The position numbers and the translations under genes were made by a program. This document shows, piece by piece, positions 38,065-49,660 of a stretch of DNA of 64,000 bases. Source of the DNA: Tolypeutes matacus (taxonomy: Eukaryota; Chordata; Mammalia; Cingulata; Chlamyphoridae); contig JAKSZT010054396.1 in NCBI GenBank assembly GCA_026826555.1, positions 22,588,053 through 22,652,052 of the forward strand, written 5' to 3'. Every line of letters begins with the position of its first letter. Positions within the stretch are counted from its first letter, which is position 1. Below the pieces are notes generated by a model. The model was not told the DNA's origin, ran no database searches, and worked only from the letters and a program-made list of their open reading frames with translations.

Positions 38065-38895
38065 CATGAAGTGGGTAGGGTGGAGAGGGTGGGTTGAACT
38101 GTCCATGGAACTGGGGGGAGGGTTGGGGGAGGGCACAGGTAAACTCTGGGGATTTGTGGGTATGTGGTTGAAACTACAATGTTGGGAATGCTCTTTTGGC
38201 AAATATGGAAAGAGAGGGTTACTGGTATAGGGTGTTGGGTGTGGGGGGCATGCGGGACAGAGCACACCTGGGGCAGACTTCTAAGGAGTGTGTGAGTGTT
38301 CATCTTGTTATAGTGTGTTTCATCAGTGGGTGGAGACCCACATAATGAGTGAGGTGTTGGACTTCCATCCTGGGGAGTCCTGCTATGTTCTCAATAGAGG
38401 GGCGGGAGTCTCTCAAGAGCATAGGCAGTACCTAATAGGTGAGAACAGGCCAGTATGTCAAGCCCTCAATGTTGTTGCAAGTAACTATGAATCTTGATCT
38501 TCAAGGAGTGTAGCTTGGTTGTTGCAGAGGGTCGAGAGGAAGGGAGGAATAGAATAGATGGAACATGGAACATTTTGGGGGCAATGGAATTGTACTACAT
38601 GATCTTGCAATGATGGATACAAGCCATGTTAAATTTCATCAAAATTTATAAAAGTGTATGGTCCAAAATGTAAATCATAATGTAAATCATTGACCATGAT
38701 TAATAGCAATATTTCGATATTTGTACATCAATTGTAACAAATGTACCATCCACATGTAAAATGTTATTAATAGGGAAAAGGGGAAAAGGGGGTGGATGTT
38801 GGGTATATGGGAATCCCCTATATTCTGTATGTCACTTTTCTGTAACCTAAAGCTTCTTTGAGGACAAAATGAAAAAAATAAGACAGTGGGGGAAT
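38065..38895 (+). mobile_element. Noncoding retroposon copy A, internally shortened
   Basis: Shares blocks in order with copy B: gtgggtggaga, catcctggggag, then the 3' end with caattgtaacaaatgtacca and atatgggaatcccctatat, ending A-rich (about 38868-38880). Compared with B it lacks roughly 900 bases in the middle. No open reading frame of note. Confidence 0.75.
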
Positions 38896-39094
38896 AAACA
38901 GAAGAAAATGTCACTGTACATACAACAGATCTTACAGTGATGAAAGACATAATGTCAACATTTTTTTAAATTTTATATTTTTAAATTATGTTTTTACTAT
39001 TCAAATTTTTAAAAAATTGTATTTTATTTGTTATTTTTAAAACTATCATTATTATTTCATTTCCTTATTAATTGTATTTGGTTATTCTGTTGGC
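38896..39094. other. AT-rich spacer between retroposon copies
   Basis: A/T-rich, with tttttaaattttatattttt type runs. Origin unclear; it could be a degraded tail or part of copy B. Confidence 0.4.
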
Positions 39095-40692
39095 TTCATT
39101 TTTGAAGAAGTTTTGGATCACAGAAGGGTGACAACTATGGCAGGGGAGAATCAATGTTATGGGGTGTCAGTGATGGGGGATGTATAGGGGAAGGCTCACC
39201 TAGGGCACACCTATAAGGCATATGAATGTGTTCAAGTGTTCATGGGGGATTGTCACGGTGGGTGGAGATTCACACAATAACTGAAAAAATATCAAATTCC
39301 CATCCTGGGGAGCTCTGCCACATTCTCTAATGGGACAGCAAGAATCCCCCAAGTACAGGAGCAGTGACTAGTGACGGAGGATGGTCCATTGATTGGTCCT
39401 TGATATGGATGACTGTACTTATGAACCTTTACTTTTGAAATTGAAACTTAGCCTAGTATTATAGTGTGCCTAAGAGTTACCTCCTGAGAGCCTCCTTGTT
39501 GCTCAAATGTGGCCTCTCTTTAAGCTGAACTCAGCATATAAATGGCCCCCAGCATGGGACATGACTCTGGGGATGAGCCTCCCTGGCACCAAGGAATTAC
39601 TACCAAGCATCAACTAGTAATGCAACTGGAAAAAGACCTTGACCAAAAGGGGGAAAGTGTAAAGACAAATGACTTTATATGGCTAAGAGACTTCAAAGTG
39701 AGTCAGGAGGTCATCCCAGAGGTTATGCTTATACATGTCTCAGCAGGATCTCATTGACTGCCAAAGTATATATTGCCTCAAATAGTTGGGCTCCTGAGGA
39801 CTCTGGCAGGGCAGACAGCTCAGGAGCTTGGTCCTTGCCAGTGGGCCCTACTTGGGAATTTATGCTCCCTAGTGAGACAGTTGGACTCAGTTGTGATTTC
39901 CCTACACATGGCTTTTCCACCCCTTCTATCTGAACCTATAGTTAGTACTAGAGTTGATAGGTGTACATCTAAGAGACTTAAATCTTTGGGCTGTCTATGT
40001 ACCAGCAGGGGCCTGAATCTCAACAGAGTTGCAACATCTACTCTTAAGTTCATTGGGCTCACCCAGGACAACTAACAAGGAGATGATGATGGACAATGGC
40101 CATCCTAAGGAACAGAGAGAGTCTACAACTTCAGGCAAGATAGTCCCATCCATCTGCCCCATGGGATCTAAGCCTCCTTTCAATTAGAGGTGGAGTGGGC
40201 ATCACCATCCCAGAATCCTCAGGATTGGGGAATGAATGATGGACTAGAATAGACTTCCGGGTATTCTATTATAGACTTGTGATTCTAGCAATGGAAGAAC
40301 TTTTATCATTGATGTGGAGGCAGTGGCTACTGGAGGTTCTGAGGGGAGGGAGAGGGAAAAACAGGTGTAATATGGGGGCATTCTCAGGACGTGGGAATTT
40401 TCCTGAATGAATTGCAATGACAGATACAGGCCATTATATATCTTGTCATAAATTACAAAATTGTGCAGAGGAAAGTGTTAACTACCATGTAAACTATAAT
40501 CCACACTTAGTGGCAATGCTCCAAAATGTTTTCAACAATTGTAACAAATGTACCACACTAATGAAGAATGTTGTTAACGTGGGAAAATATGGAGGGAGTA
40601 GGGAGCCGGGCATATGGGAATCCCCTATATTTTTTATGTAACATTTATGTAATCTATCTTTTTTAAAAAATTAAAAAGTATATTAAAAAATA
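39095..40692 (+). mobile_element. Noncoding retroposon copy B (about 1.6 kb)
   Basis: Same orientation as copy A, ending atatgggaatcccctatatt and an A-rich tail (about 40661-40690). It contains gcatgggacatgactctggg and many short chance frames, but no RT, ORF1 or LTR-type coding. The 3' 200 bases match the truncated copies at 20378-20596 and, more distantly, 12218 and 21199. It lies inside the second L1. Confidence 0.75.
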
Positions 40693-42310
40693 AGAATGCT
40701 GGATTTTGTCAAACGCTTTTTCTGCAGCAATCGAAATGACCATGTGTTTTTTTTCCCTTTGATTTGTTAATGTGGTATATTATGTTAATTGTTCTTATGT
40801 TGAACCACCCTTGCATACCAGGAATAAAACCCACTTAATTGTGATGTATAATTGTTTTTATATGCTGTTGGATTCAATTTGCAAGTATTTTGTTGAGAAT
40901 TTTTGCATCTGTGTTCATTAGAGATTGGCCTGTAATTTTCTTTTCTTGTAGTACCTTTATCTGGCTTTGGTATTAGGGTAATATTGGCTTCATAAAATGT
41001 GTTAGGTAATTTTCCCTTCTTTTTATTTTTATTTTTTGGAAGACTTTAATAGCATTGATATTAATTCTTCTCGATATCTTTGGTAGAACTCACCTGTGAA
41101 GCCATATGGCCCTGGCCATTTCTTTGTTGGAAGATTTTTGATGACTTCCATGAAATCTCTTTGCTTGTGATTTGTTTTTGAGTTCCTTTATCTCTTGTAC
41201 AGTCAATGCAGGTTGTTTGTGCATTTCTAGAAATTTGCCCATTTCATCTAGGTTGTCTAGTTCATTGGCATACATTTTCTCATAAAAATAAAATCCTCTT
41301 TATTTCTGTGGGGTCACTAATAATATCACCCCTTTCAGTCCTGATTTTATTTATTTGCATCTTCTCACTTTTTTTCTTTGTTAGTCTTGCTAAGGGTTTG
41401 TCAATTTTATTGCTTTTCTTAAAGAACCAGATTTTGGTTTTGTTGATTTTTTCTATTGTGTTTTTTGTTCTTAATTTCATTTATTTCTGCTCTAATCTTT
41501 GTTATTTCTTTCTTTCTGCATGTTTGAGATTGGTTTGCTGTTCTTTTTCTAGATTCTCCAGTTGTTCAGGTAGTTCTTTGATTTAGTTCTCTCTTCTTTT
41601 TTAATATAGGCATTTATGGCCAAAATTTCTCTCTCAGCACTGCCTTTGCTGTATCCCACAAGTTTTGATATGTTGTATTCTCATTTTCATTCATCTCAAG
41701 ATATCTACTAGTTTCTCTTGCAATTTCTTCTTCGACCCACTGATTGTTTAAGAGTGTGTTGTTTAGCTTCCATTTATTTGCAAATTTTATCTTGTCCTGC
41801 CTATTACAATTTCCAGCTTCATTCCATTATAATCAGAGAAGGTGCCTTATATAATTCCAATCTTCTTTATTTGAGAGCTGTGTTGTGGCCCAACATGTGG
41901 TCTACCCTGGAGGAAGATCCATGATCACTTGAGAAGGATGTATAACCTGCTGATTTGGTGTGCCTGGTTCTGTATATATCTGTCAGGTCCAGCTCATTTA
42001 TCATATTGTTCAAATTCTCTGTTTCATTACTGATCTTCTTTCTAATTGTTCAATCTATTGATGTGAGTGGTGTGTTGAAATCTCCAACTATTGTTGTAGA
42101 GATGGCTATTTCTCCTTTCAGTTTGGCCAGAATTGACCTCATATATTTTGGGGCACCCTGGTTAGGTGCATAGATTTTTATGACTGTTACTCCTTCCTGG
42201 TAGATTGTCCCTTTTATTAAAATATAATGCCCTTCTGCATCTCTTATCACTTTTTTGCATTTAAACTCTGTTTTGTCTGACACCAGTATCATTACCTCTG
42301 CTCTGTCCTC
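40693..42310 (-). mobile_element. Second L1, 5' part (RT N-terminus and endonuclease), antisense
   Basis: Continues exactly where 38064 stopped (agaatgctggattttgtcaaacg). The minus frame at 42050-42292 carries the endonuclease block with VGDFNTPL. The copy is 5'-truncated inside the endonuclease domain near 42310. Frameshifts are present. Confidence 0.93.
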
Positions 42311-42942
42311 AGCTATTTTTTCTGGGAGAGAAGTGATCCCTCCACCTCTCTACTCTTCCATCTTCCTGGAAGTACCATGTTGAAGTTTGACTCTCTTTTG
42401 ACTTATGTGGAATGTGCAGAAGTGATTGTGCCAATTCTAGGCTTAAGCCTTAGAAGGTCTGACAACTTCTGTCTTTGTCCTCTTGGAAGCTAGCTGCCAT
42501 GTAAGAAATCTGAACACCCTGTGGAAGACAGTGCTCATGGAAAGGCCCTGGAGGATGAGATGTCATGTAGAGAAAGACCACTTGGAGAAGAACTGAGGAA
42601 CCATACATGCAAGTAAAGAAGCCCTGGATATTTCACCCATGGGCCTCCAGGGTACTCCAGCCCTAGCTGCCAACTGACTTGCAACTGCAGGAGAGTTTCT
42701 AAGGTAGAACAAGAGAAGAACCACCTCACTGAGCCCAGTTAACACAGAGAACTATGAGAGATAATAATAAATAGGTTTTTTAGCCACTAAGTTTGGGATG
42801 GTTTTCTTGACATTTTTCATAGGATTGCCATTAGGCTACTTCTCCCTGATTTCTTCCTAAATAATGTTATGAACCTAAATAATGGATTTCTTTTTTTTTT
42901 TTTTTTTTTCATGATAATTATCATCTTGTCTGTTGTGACTCA
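42311..42942. other. Unique DNA with a T run
   Basis: A poly(T) tract lies at about 42892-42909. Nothing else recognised. Confidence 0.5.
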
Positions 42943-43475
42943 TCATTCCAGCTCGGTTCTGTCATCCAATGTATTAACTATCCTTTGAGTCTTCTGCAAT
43001 TTGACAAACATGTCAAACATATTTTATTCAAATGATTGATAAAATTGTTGAATAGGACTGGTAAAATTCAGAGTCTTTTGACAGGGTACTAAAGACCTCC
43101 CTCTGAGGAGGTTTTGATATATTAATTGAGCAACAACTTTCAGGAAATGGTCATTTCAGCTAAATTTAAGTCTGTCATTCAGTGTAATAATTATCCCTTG
43201 TATCCTCTGTAATTTGACACACATGCCATCCTTATTTAATTGAAATGACTGATAAAATTGTTGAATAGGACCATGTAGATGCAGAGTCCTTTGGCAGGGC
43301 ACTGAAGACCTCCCACCGAGTAGACTTTGTTCCATGGAATGAATAACACTTCTAGGGAATGGTCATTCCAGCTACGAGTCTCTCTTATTCTGCTGTCCAC
43401 AAAGTTGCTTTTCTTCATTTGGTCCACAATGACATTGCAGAGCATTTGTCTTGCTAAAATCAAGATATGTTCAGG
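42943..43475. repeat. Diverged tandem duplication, period 208-212 bp
   Basis: The anchor tcattccagct / tcatttcagct recurs at 42943, 43151 and 43363. Units one and two align along their length (aaaattgttgaataggac at about 43043 and 43253; ggcactgaagacctccc at about 43298 against its variant at 43088). The third unit is partial and weaker. Confidence 0.85.
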
Positions 43476-43619
43476 ATATAGCATTTCCCTGAACTTTAAA
43501 GGTAAAACTCTCTAACAAAGTGGTTTAAATTTAGTCTGACATCATGGACTGCTAAGAAAATTTTGTAGGCTCTTAATGAAAACCACTTTTTTCCTACATA
43601 TTCATGAATAACTTGTTTT

Positions 43620-43860
43620 AGAATTCAAAGAGCATGGGTTTAGTAGTCAAACACATATAGATTGAAATCCTGGTTATTTTTATGGCGAACCAAAGCAAGT
43701 TACTCAACTTTTCAAGCCCCAGTTTCCTACTCTGTAAAATGAGGATAATAATACTCTCTTCATGGGTTTGATGTGACAATTACAATTAGATAATGTATGG
43801 AAAGCTCTTAGCACTCTGCCCTGTATGTAATAAACCCACAATACATGCCGGTTTTTATTA
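43620..43860 (+). repeat. MIR SINE
   Basis: agagcatgggtttagtagtc start; core agcaagttactcaacttttc; ctgtaaaatgaggataataa; end with tgtatgtaataaaccc. Confidence 0.88.
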
Positions 43861-44029
43861 TTGTTAATGCTTTATTGTTATAATGATAAGTTGTTACTCA
43901 ATCTGTAGTGTCTAAAATTGGCCTCTTTCTTTTCACTTCTCTGAAAATCTGAATACTGCATGCCTATCCCTAGTCTTCTGGCACTGTGTCAAAGAATATA
44001 GCAAAAATTAAAACAGTACTGCTTTCTGT

Positions 44030-44117
44030 CTGCCATCTGTTAACATTAACCATCTGCCCAAAGCTATGGGCCTATCCCCTTTTCCTTTCTCTTGCCCAAA
44101 ACATTGCTTAAAATATG
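44030..44117 (+). repeat. 88-bp direct repeat, copy 1
   Basis: Nearly identical to 45324-45411; I count one mismatch (C to T at the ctctt/ttctt position). Starts ctgccatctgttaacattaa. Not part of a recognised repeat family. Confidence 0.95.
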
Positions 44118-45323
44118 TCCCCACCCCCATGCTCACTTCACACGTTTCATGGCCCAAGCATATTACACAAGGCTCAGCTCATTTGGGGCTCCCAATGGCA
44201 GCTGATAGACCCATTGGGGTCACTTTTCATTTTCCTCCTGGCTTATAATTCCCACCTGCTGAATTTTGCTATCATCACCAGCATGGGTTGGACCTGACCT
44301 TGAGGTCACTCAGCTCAGTTAACATCACAAAGTCATGGGATCCCGGCTCAGAGAGCAGGACTTGAGAGGAGCAGGAAAGCCCTAGGAAGGGAAATAAAAA
44401 AACAGTCATAGTTGCAAGGACCTGGCTACCAAGTCTTAGAACCAGCTACAAGGCTGACACAGTTACAAGCCAGAAAGTGCCAAACCCAGGATTCCGTATA
44501 GCCCCTCTCTAAAATTGGTAGTATCTTTGGTTTGAGCTGAATCCATAAGTAGTTAGTGGCCCCAGCAGTGGATGTTACTGGGCTGTCCCTGCCAAAAGTC
44601 AATAAGATGACCTCCAAGAACATTTCCAAGATTCCTCACAGCTGCTCATCCCATCCAGTTATCCCTGCTGGTTCTGCATTAAATTCCAGCAAGCTCTTCT
44701 CTTTCTGCTTTCTGATCTTTTGAGAGATGACTTTATTGTAAGGCCAGTCAGAAACCTATCTGATGCCTTTCTTTCAGCAGGATGACAATATTTGACTACA
44801 GATGAGAGGGATCCCGGCCACCAGTGACTCTCTAAGCACTCAAAATGTCAATTTAAGGCTAGAACAGAACTGATAAGAATGGAGAGAGGTACTAATGGGT
44901 TACACTTCACAGCACAGTCATTTTTAATCCACTTTAATGATCTAGGAGGATGTTAATGATTATAATTCTTACTGTTCAGTAGCATCAGGGTGCCCTTAAA
45001 TGTCATTCAAAGTCATCCAATACTTTTGCTATTTCTTAACCCTTTCAAACTAGAAAATAGAAAAGTTTAAAGAAGTGGGAGAAATAAACTCCATCATACC
45101 CCTACCTCCTGGAGACAAGCCCTGTTAAAATCTTGGAGTGCGTCTTTCCCAGCTAGCTTCTCTTTGCCCTTTCCCCTTCCCTCCAACACTTCTTCCTCTC
45201 TTTCTCTTTCTCTGAGGACCTCAAAGGCAAAGAGGGGTTATACTCCTCAGTTGTGGTAAATTATCAACATTTGCATGTCCTTGGCATTGCTCCTCTTCTA
45301 TTTTATTATTTTCCCCTTTCATC
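44118..45323. other. Unique intergenic DNA between the 88-bp repeats
   Basis: Nothing recognised. Confidence 0.5.
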
Positions 45324-45411
45324 CTGCCATCTGTTAACATTAACCATCTGCCCAAAGCTATGGGCCTATCCCCTTTTCCTTTTTCTTGCCCAAAACATTG
45401 CTTAAAATATG
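45324..45411 (+). repeat. 88-bp direct repeat, copy 2
   Basis: 87 of 88 positions match 44030-44117, 1294 bp away. Flanks differ immediately on both sides and no target duplication is evident. Confidence 0.95.
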
Positions 45412-45469
45412 AGTCTTTTCTCCCATTATTGGCCCCCACCACCACCTCTGGTAGACATTTTAAGATGCT

Positions 45470-46542
45470 GTGTTCTTGGATTTGCGTGCATCATTGAAGA
45501 ATAGATTGTATATATGTATTTTTTACTTAATGGTATTGTGCTTTAGGTCTTGTTCTGTTTCTTACTTTTCACTTTTTTTTTTTTTTTAAACTTAACACTG
45601 TTTCTATGATCTATTTATGCTATATGTCCATCTGGCTTATTGCTGCTAACTGCTGCATGACCTTCCATAATATACATCCAACTGTCTATTCTCCTAAAGA
45701 TGGATTCTAGGTTGCCTCTAGCTTCCTGCCACCAAAACCATCACAACGAATATCCTCATGCATATCCCCACATGATCTGATTATCAGGAGTACATAAACT
45801 GAAGTGTGAATACTGGGTCATAGGGACAAACATATTTGATATCACTAAGTGCTTCCAGGTTGTCATCCAAATAGCCATAATATTCTCTTTTTTAAAAATT
45901 AAGGTATAATTTACATACCATAGAATTCACTCTCTTAAAGTGTACAATTCAATGGATTTTAGTGTATTCAAAGTTGTGCAACTATCAACTTGTCTAATTC
46001 CAGAACATTTTCCTCACTTTCAAAAGCAACCCTGTACCCATTACAGTCACTCTCAGTTCTTCCCTCCTCCCAGCCCACGACAATCACTAACCTACTTTCT
46101 GTTTCCAGATTTGCCTATTCTAAACATTTAATATAAATGGAATAATAATATGTGGTCCCTTGTTTCTGACTTCTCTCATTTAGCAAAATGTTTTTGAGGG
46201 TCATCCACATTTTAGCATGTAACAATACTTCATTCCTTTTTATTAGCCAAATGATATTCCATTGTATGGAACTATTATATTTTGTTTATCTATTCATCAT
46301 CGGGGTTGCTTCCACTTTGGGGCTATTATGAATAGTGCTGCCATGAATATTCATGTCCTAATATTTCTTTGAACATAGTAATTTCAATTTTCTTAAGTAC
46401 AGACTTAGGAATGGAATTGCTGGGTCATATGGTAATTCTATGTTTGACTTTATGAGGAATGGCCAAACTGTCCCACAGTAGCTGCACCATTTTACATTCC
46501 TACAAGCAGTGTGTGAGAGTGCCAATTTCTCCACATTCTCAC
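45470..46542 (-). repeat. Third L1, 3' UTR and ORF2 end, antisense
   Basis: Two L1-like blocks: about 45470-45880 (older, weaker) and 45890-46542, with gtgtacaattcaatggattt, gttgtgcaactatc, tgatattccattgtatgg and ggaattgctgggtcatatgg. It breaks at 46542 (ccacattctcac) and resumes near 48160 (caacacttgttatt), so it was split by an insertion. Confidence 0.85.
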
Positions 46543-48159
46543 TGTTTTAGTTTCCTGGCTACTAAATCAAACACCATGCAAAGAGTTAGCTTAAACAATA
46601 GGAATTTATTGGCTCACAGTTTTCAGGCTAGGAGAAGTCCAAAATCAAGGCATCATCAAGATGATGCTTTCCCCCAGAAGGCTGTGGCATTCTGGGGCTG
46701 GCCACTGATGATCCTTTGTCCCTAGCTTTTCTGTCATGTGGCAATGCACGTGGCAGCCTCATCTGGCTTCTTGGTTCTGTTGACTTCCAGCTTCTGGCTG
46801 TTACTCTATAGCTTTCTCTAGAACAAGGATTCTTAACAAGGGGTTTGTGAGCTTGAATTGAAATTCAAAAGAACATTATTCTTGTGTGGACATGTTGGTG
46901 CAGGTGTGATATATTTATTAAATAATACACAGTATAGTGTGGACTTAGTAAGGGGTCCATGGTTTTCACCTGACTGGCAAAGGGGTCCATGGAACAAAAA
47001 GTTAAGAACCCCTGCTCTAGAAGGCCTTTAATAGTAAGATTAACATCCATCCTGATTCAACTGAGCCACACCTTAACTGAGGTAACCTCATGAAAATGTC
47101 CTATTTACAAGGGTTCACACTCACAGGAATGGATTATGTTTAACATGTTTTACTGGGGTGCATAGCTCCAAGCCACCACAGTCCACCCTCTGATCCCCAA
47201 AACCCATGTCCTTTGCACATGCAAAATACATTCATTTCATCACAACATCTAAAAAAACATTAAGTCATTTCAGTAACAATGCTAAGTACAAAGTCTCATC
47301 AAAACTGGTTATGGGTGTGGTTTATCCTGGGACCCAATTCCCCTGTCTCTGGACTTGTTAAACATGAAAACAAGTTACCTGCCTCCAATATAAATGGAGG
47401 GACAGGTATAGGATAAACACTCCCATTCTAGAAGCTATAAATTGGAAGGAAAACAATTTTGAAACAAGCAGGGCAAACTCCATTAGATTTCAAGGTCTGA
47501 GGGTCATCTATGGTCAATATTTTGTCCTTTGGGCCTGAAGGAGTGGCAGTGCCATCCCTTCCAAATGCTTTTGCAGTGGTCATACCTGCCCTGAATACTA
47601 AGGCGAAGGCTCTAGCCTCTCTAAGCATCAAGATGGTGCCAGTCTTTCCATGAACACCAGACACAGGCTCCAACCTCTCCAAGCATTGGGATGATGGGCA
47701 GTGTCTCCACAAATGCTGGAACTCAGGCTCCAATATCTCTGAGCTTTTGGGTGGCAGGGCCCTCCCTTTGAACAATGGAGCACAAGCCCTGCCTGCTCCA
47801 AGTGCAGGGGCAGATGGTCTGCCCAAATGCAGGGGTGAACTTGCCATTTCAACACATGTAGGTGGGCCCACTCTCTTGGCCCAAGGAAATCTCATCAGTC
47901 CAGAACTTGGCTTCCATGGTTCTATCCTTGAAGTCATTCTTCCTTTAATTCATCCCTTCTCTGACCCTTTCAGTCCAGGTTAGCAGTGGTTCTACTTGTA
48001 CAAATTTTGCAAAAATCTTGTCAGCTTTGTGTATAGTTTACAAGGGTCCAAACCATCAGACAATACAACTTTCCACAGATCCTTCCTGTATAACTTCATT
48101 CCCAATCCTGACTCCCACTGAAATGGCTGGCTTGATCCATGTTCATTTAAACTCGCACA
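46543..48159. mobile_element. LTR-like interspersed element splitting the third L1
   Basis: About 1.6 kb starting TGTTTTAGTTTCCTGGCT and ending near CTCGCACA. The opening (agcttaaacaataggaattt, attggctcacagttttcagg, then agtccaaaatcaaggcatc) resembles ERVL-class LTRs of the MLT2/MER21 type. The class is uncertain, and a 4-bp target repeat (tcac / taac) is only weakly supported. No retroviral coding seen. The 169-codon minus frame at 47428-47937 lies in its degenerate GC-rich repeats. Confidence 0.55.
46824..47014. mobile_element. Complete small hAT transposon with perfect 8-bp target duplication
   Basis: 191 bp. Left end caaggattcttaac and right end gttaagaacccctg form imperfect terminal inverted repeats. 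The 8-bp target duplication ctctagaa occurs at 46816-46823 and 47015-47022, the nTCTAGAn-type site used by hAT elements. It has no coding capacity, so a transposase in trans was needed. It sits inside the LTR-like element. Confidence 0.88.
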
Positions 48160-48712
48160 TAACCAACACTTGTTATTCTTCATTTTAAAAATACATATAT
48201 CTTAGCAGATGTGAAGTCGTGTCCCATTGTGATTTTGATTTGTTTTTCCCTAATGACTAAAAATGTTGAACATCTTTTCATTTGCTTACTGAACATTTGT
48301 ATATTTTATTTGGAGAAATATCTATTCAAATCTTTTGCCCATTTTTCAATTGAGTTATTTGTCCATTTATTGTTGAGTTGTAAGAGTTCTTTATATATTC
48401 TGGATACAAGTGCCCTATCAGATATATGATTTGCAAATATTTTGTTCATTCTGTGGATTGTTTGTTCATTTTCTTGGTTGTGTCCATTGAAGTGCAAATG
48501 TTTTCAATTTTAATGAGGTACAATTCACATATTTTTCCTTTGGTTGCTTGTGCTTTTACATACCCAAGAAACCAATCACTGCCTAATCCAAGGTCATGAA
48601 GATCTACACTTAAATTTTCTTCTAAGAGTTTTATGGATCTGCTCTTATATTTCAGTCTTTGATCCATTTTGTGTTAAAATTTTTTATAAGGTATGAGGTA
48701 AAGGTCCAACTT
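48160..48712 (-). repeat. Third L1 resumed, ORF2 C-terminal region
   Basis: Antisense: gatgtgaagtcgtgtcccat, gattttgatttg, ttgagttgtaagagttcttt and tttgatccattttgtgtta. Minus-strand peptide fragments match the ORF2p C-terminal region. It ends where the pyrimidine tract begins. Confidence 0.88.
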
Positions 48713-49065
48713 TCTTTTCCTTCTTCCCTCCGCCCCTCCCTCCCTCCCTTCCTCCCTTCCTTCTTTTTCTTTTCTTTCTTTTTCCTTCCTTCCTTCCTTC
48801 CTTCCTTCCTTCCTTCCTTCCTTCCTTCCTTCCTTCCTTCCTTCCTTCCTTCCTTCCTTCTCACCCTCCTCCTACTACTTTCTTTTCTTTCTTTTTTTCC
48901 TTTCTCTTTCTTTCTCTTTTCTTTCTTTCTTTTCTTCCTTCCTTCCTGCCTTCCTTCCTTCCTTTTCTTTCTTCTTTCTTTCTTTCTCTCTCTTTCCCTC
49001 TCTCTCTCGTTCTTCCTACCAACCTCCCTCCCTCCCTTCCTTCCTTTTCTTTCTCCCTTATCAAT
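48713..49065 (+). repeat. Large pyrimidine (CTTC/CTTT) microsatellite
   Basis: About 350 bases, almost all C and T. 48733-48862 is an uninterrupted 130-base pyrimidine run with a long (CCTT)n core. Long open frames in both directions here are artefacts of the repeat. Confidence 0.97.
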
Positions 49066-49099
49066 ATCTACATAGTAAAAAAAAATCATAATATATATG

Positions 49100-49660
49100 C
49101 ACATGTAATTTCATAATACAATCATTTTAACAACTTTATATAGTGGTAAATATGCATCTATAGTATTAGTTTTAATGTCAGCTTACTATTTCCTTGAAGA
49201 GGTGAATGATAATTTATTTAACCCACACTTTATTGTCAGAGATTGATTCAATTTTTGGCTATTCCAAACAACATCCTAATGAATGCATCTTGTCATATTT
49301 ACCTGATGAATTTTTTAGAATAAATTCCTAGAAGCAACTTTGCTTGGTCAATGGATATGAACATTTTTAAATATTTTTACAAATATTATTTGGACTTTCT
49401 AGTTTTAACTTTTTAATGAAATTTAATATAATTCAAAAAGTGAACATAAATATATATCTCCATGAATTTTCACAAATTGAACATGCTCACATAACCAACA
49501 CCAAGATCAAGAAATAGAACACCGCCAGCACTCCAGAAGCCCATCTTATGCCTCCTTCAGTCACTATACCCTCAGTTATCCTGACTTCTAATTGTATAGG
49601 TTAGTTTTGCCTGTTTTTGTACTTTATGTTTTTGTTTTTGAGAGTTATCCATATTGTTAC
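49100..49660 (-). repeat. Old L1 3' end remnants
   Basis: Antisense: aataaattcctagaagcaac, then cacataaccaacaccaagat, agaaatagaacaccgccagc and gagagttatccatattgtta. Two L1 3' pieces may abut. Confidence 0.7.

Noticed and set aside
43236..43484. 82-codon minus-strand open frame across the tandem duplication
   Set aside because: Peptide looks plausible in part, but the second unit of the duplication carries no matching frame and no known protein came to mind.
47428..47937. 169-codon minus-strand open frame, one of the longest in the window
   Set aside because: It lies in the LTR-like element, in GC-rich degenerate internal repeats, and its peptide shows no family resemblance.
48652..49104. 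138- and 150-codon open frames on both strands
   Set aside because: They are produced by the CCTT/AAGG microsatellite and encode only low-complexity S/F/P or K/E/G/R runs.
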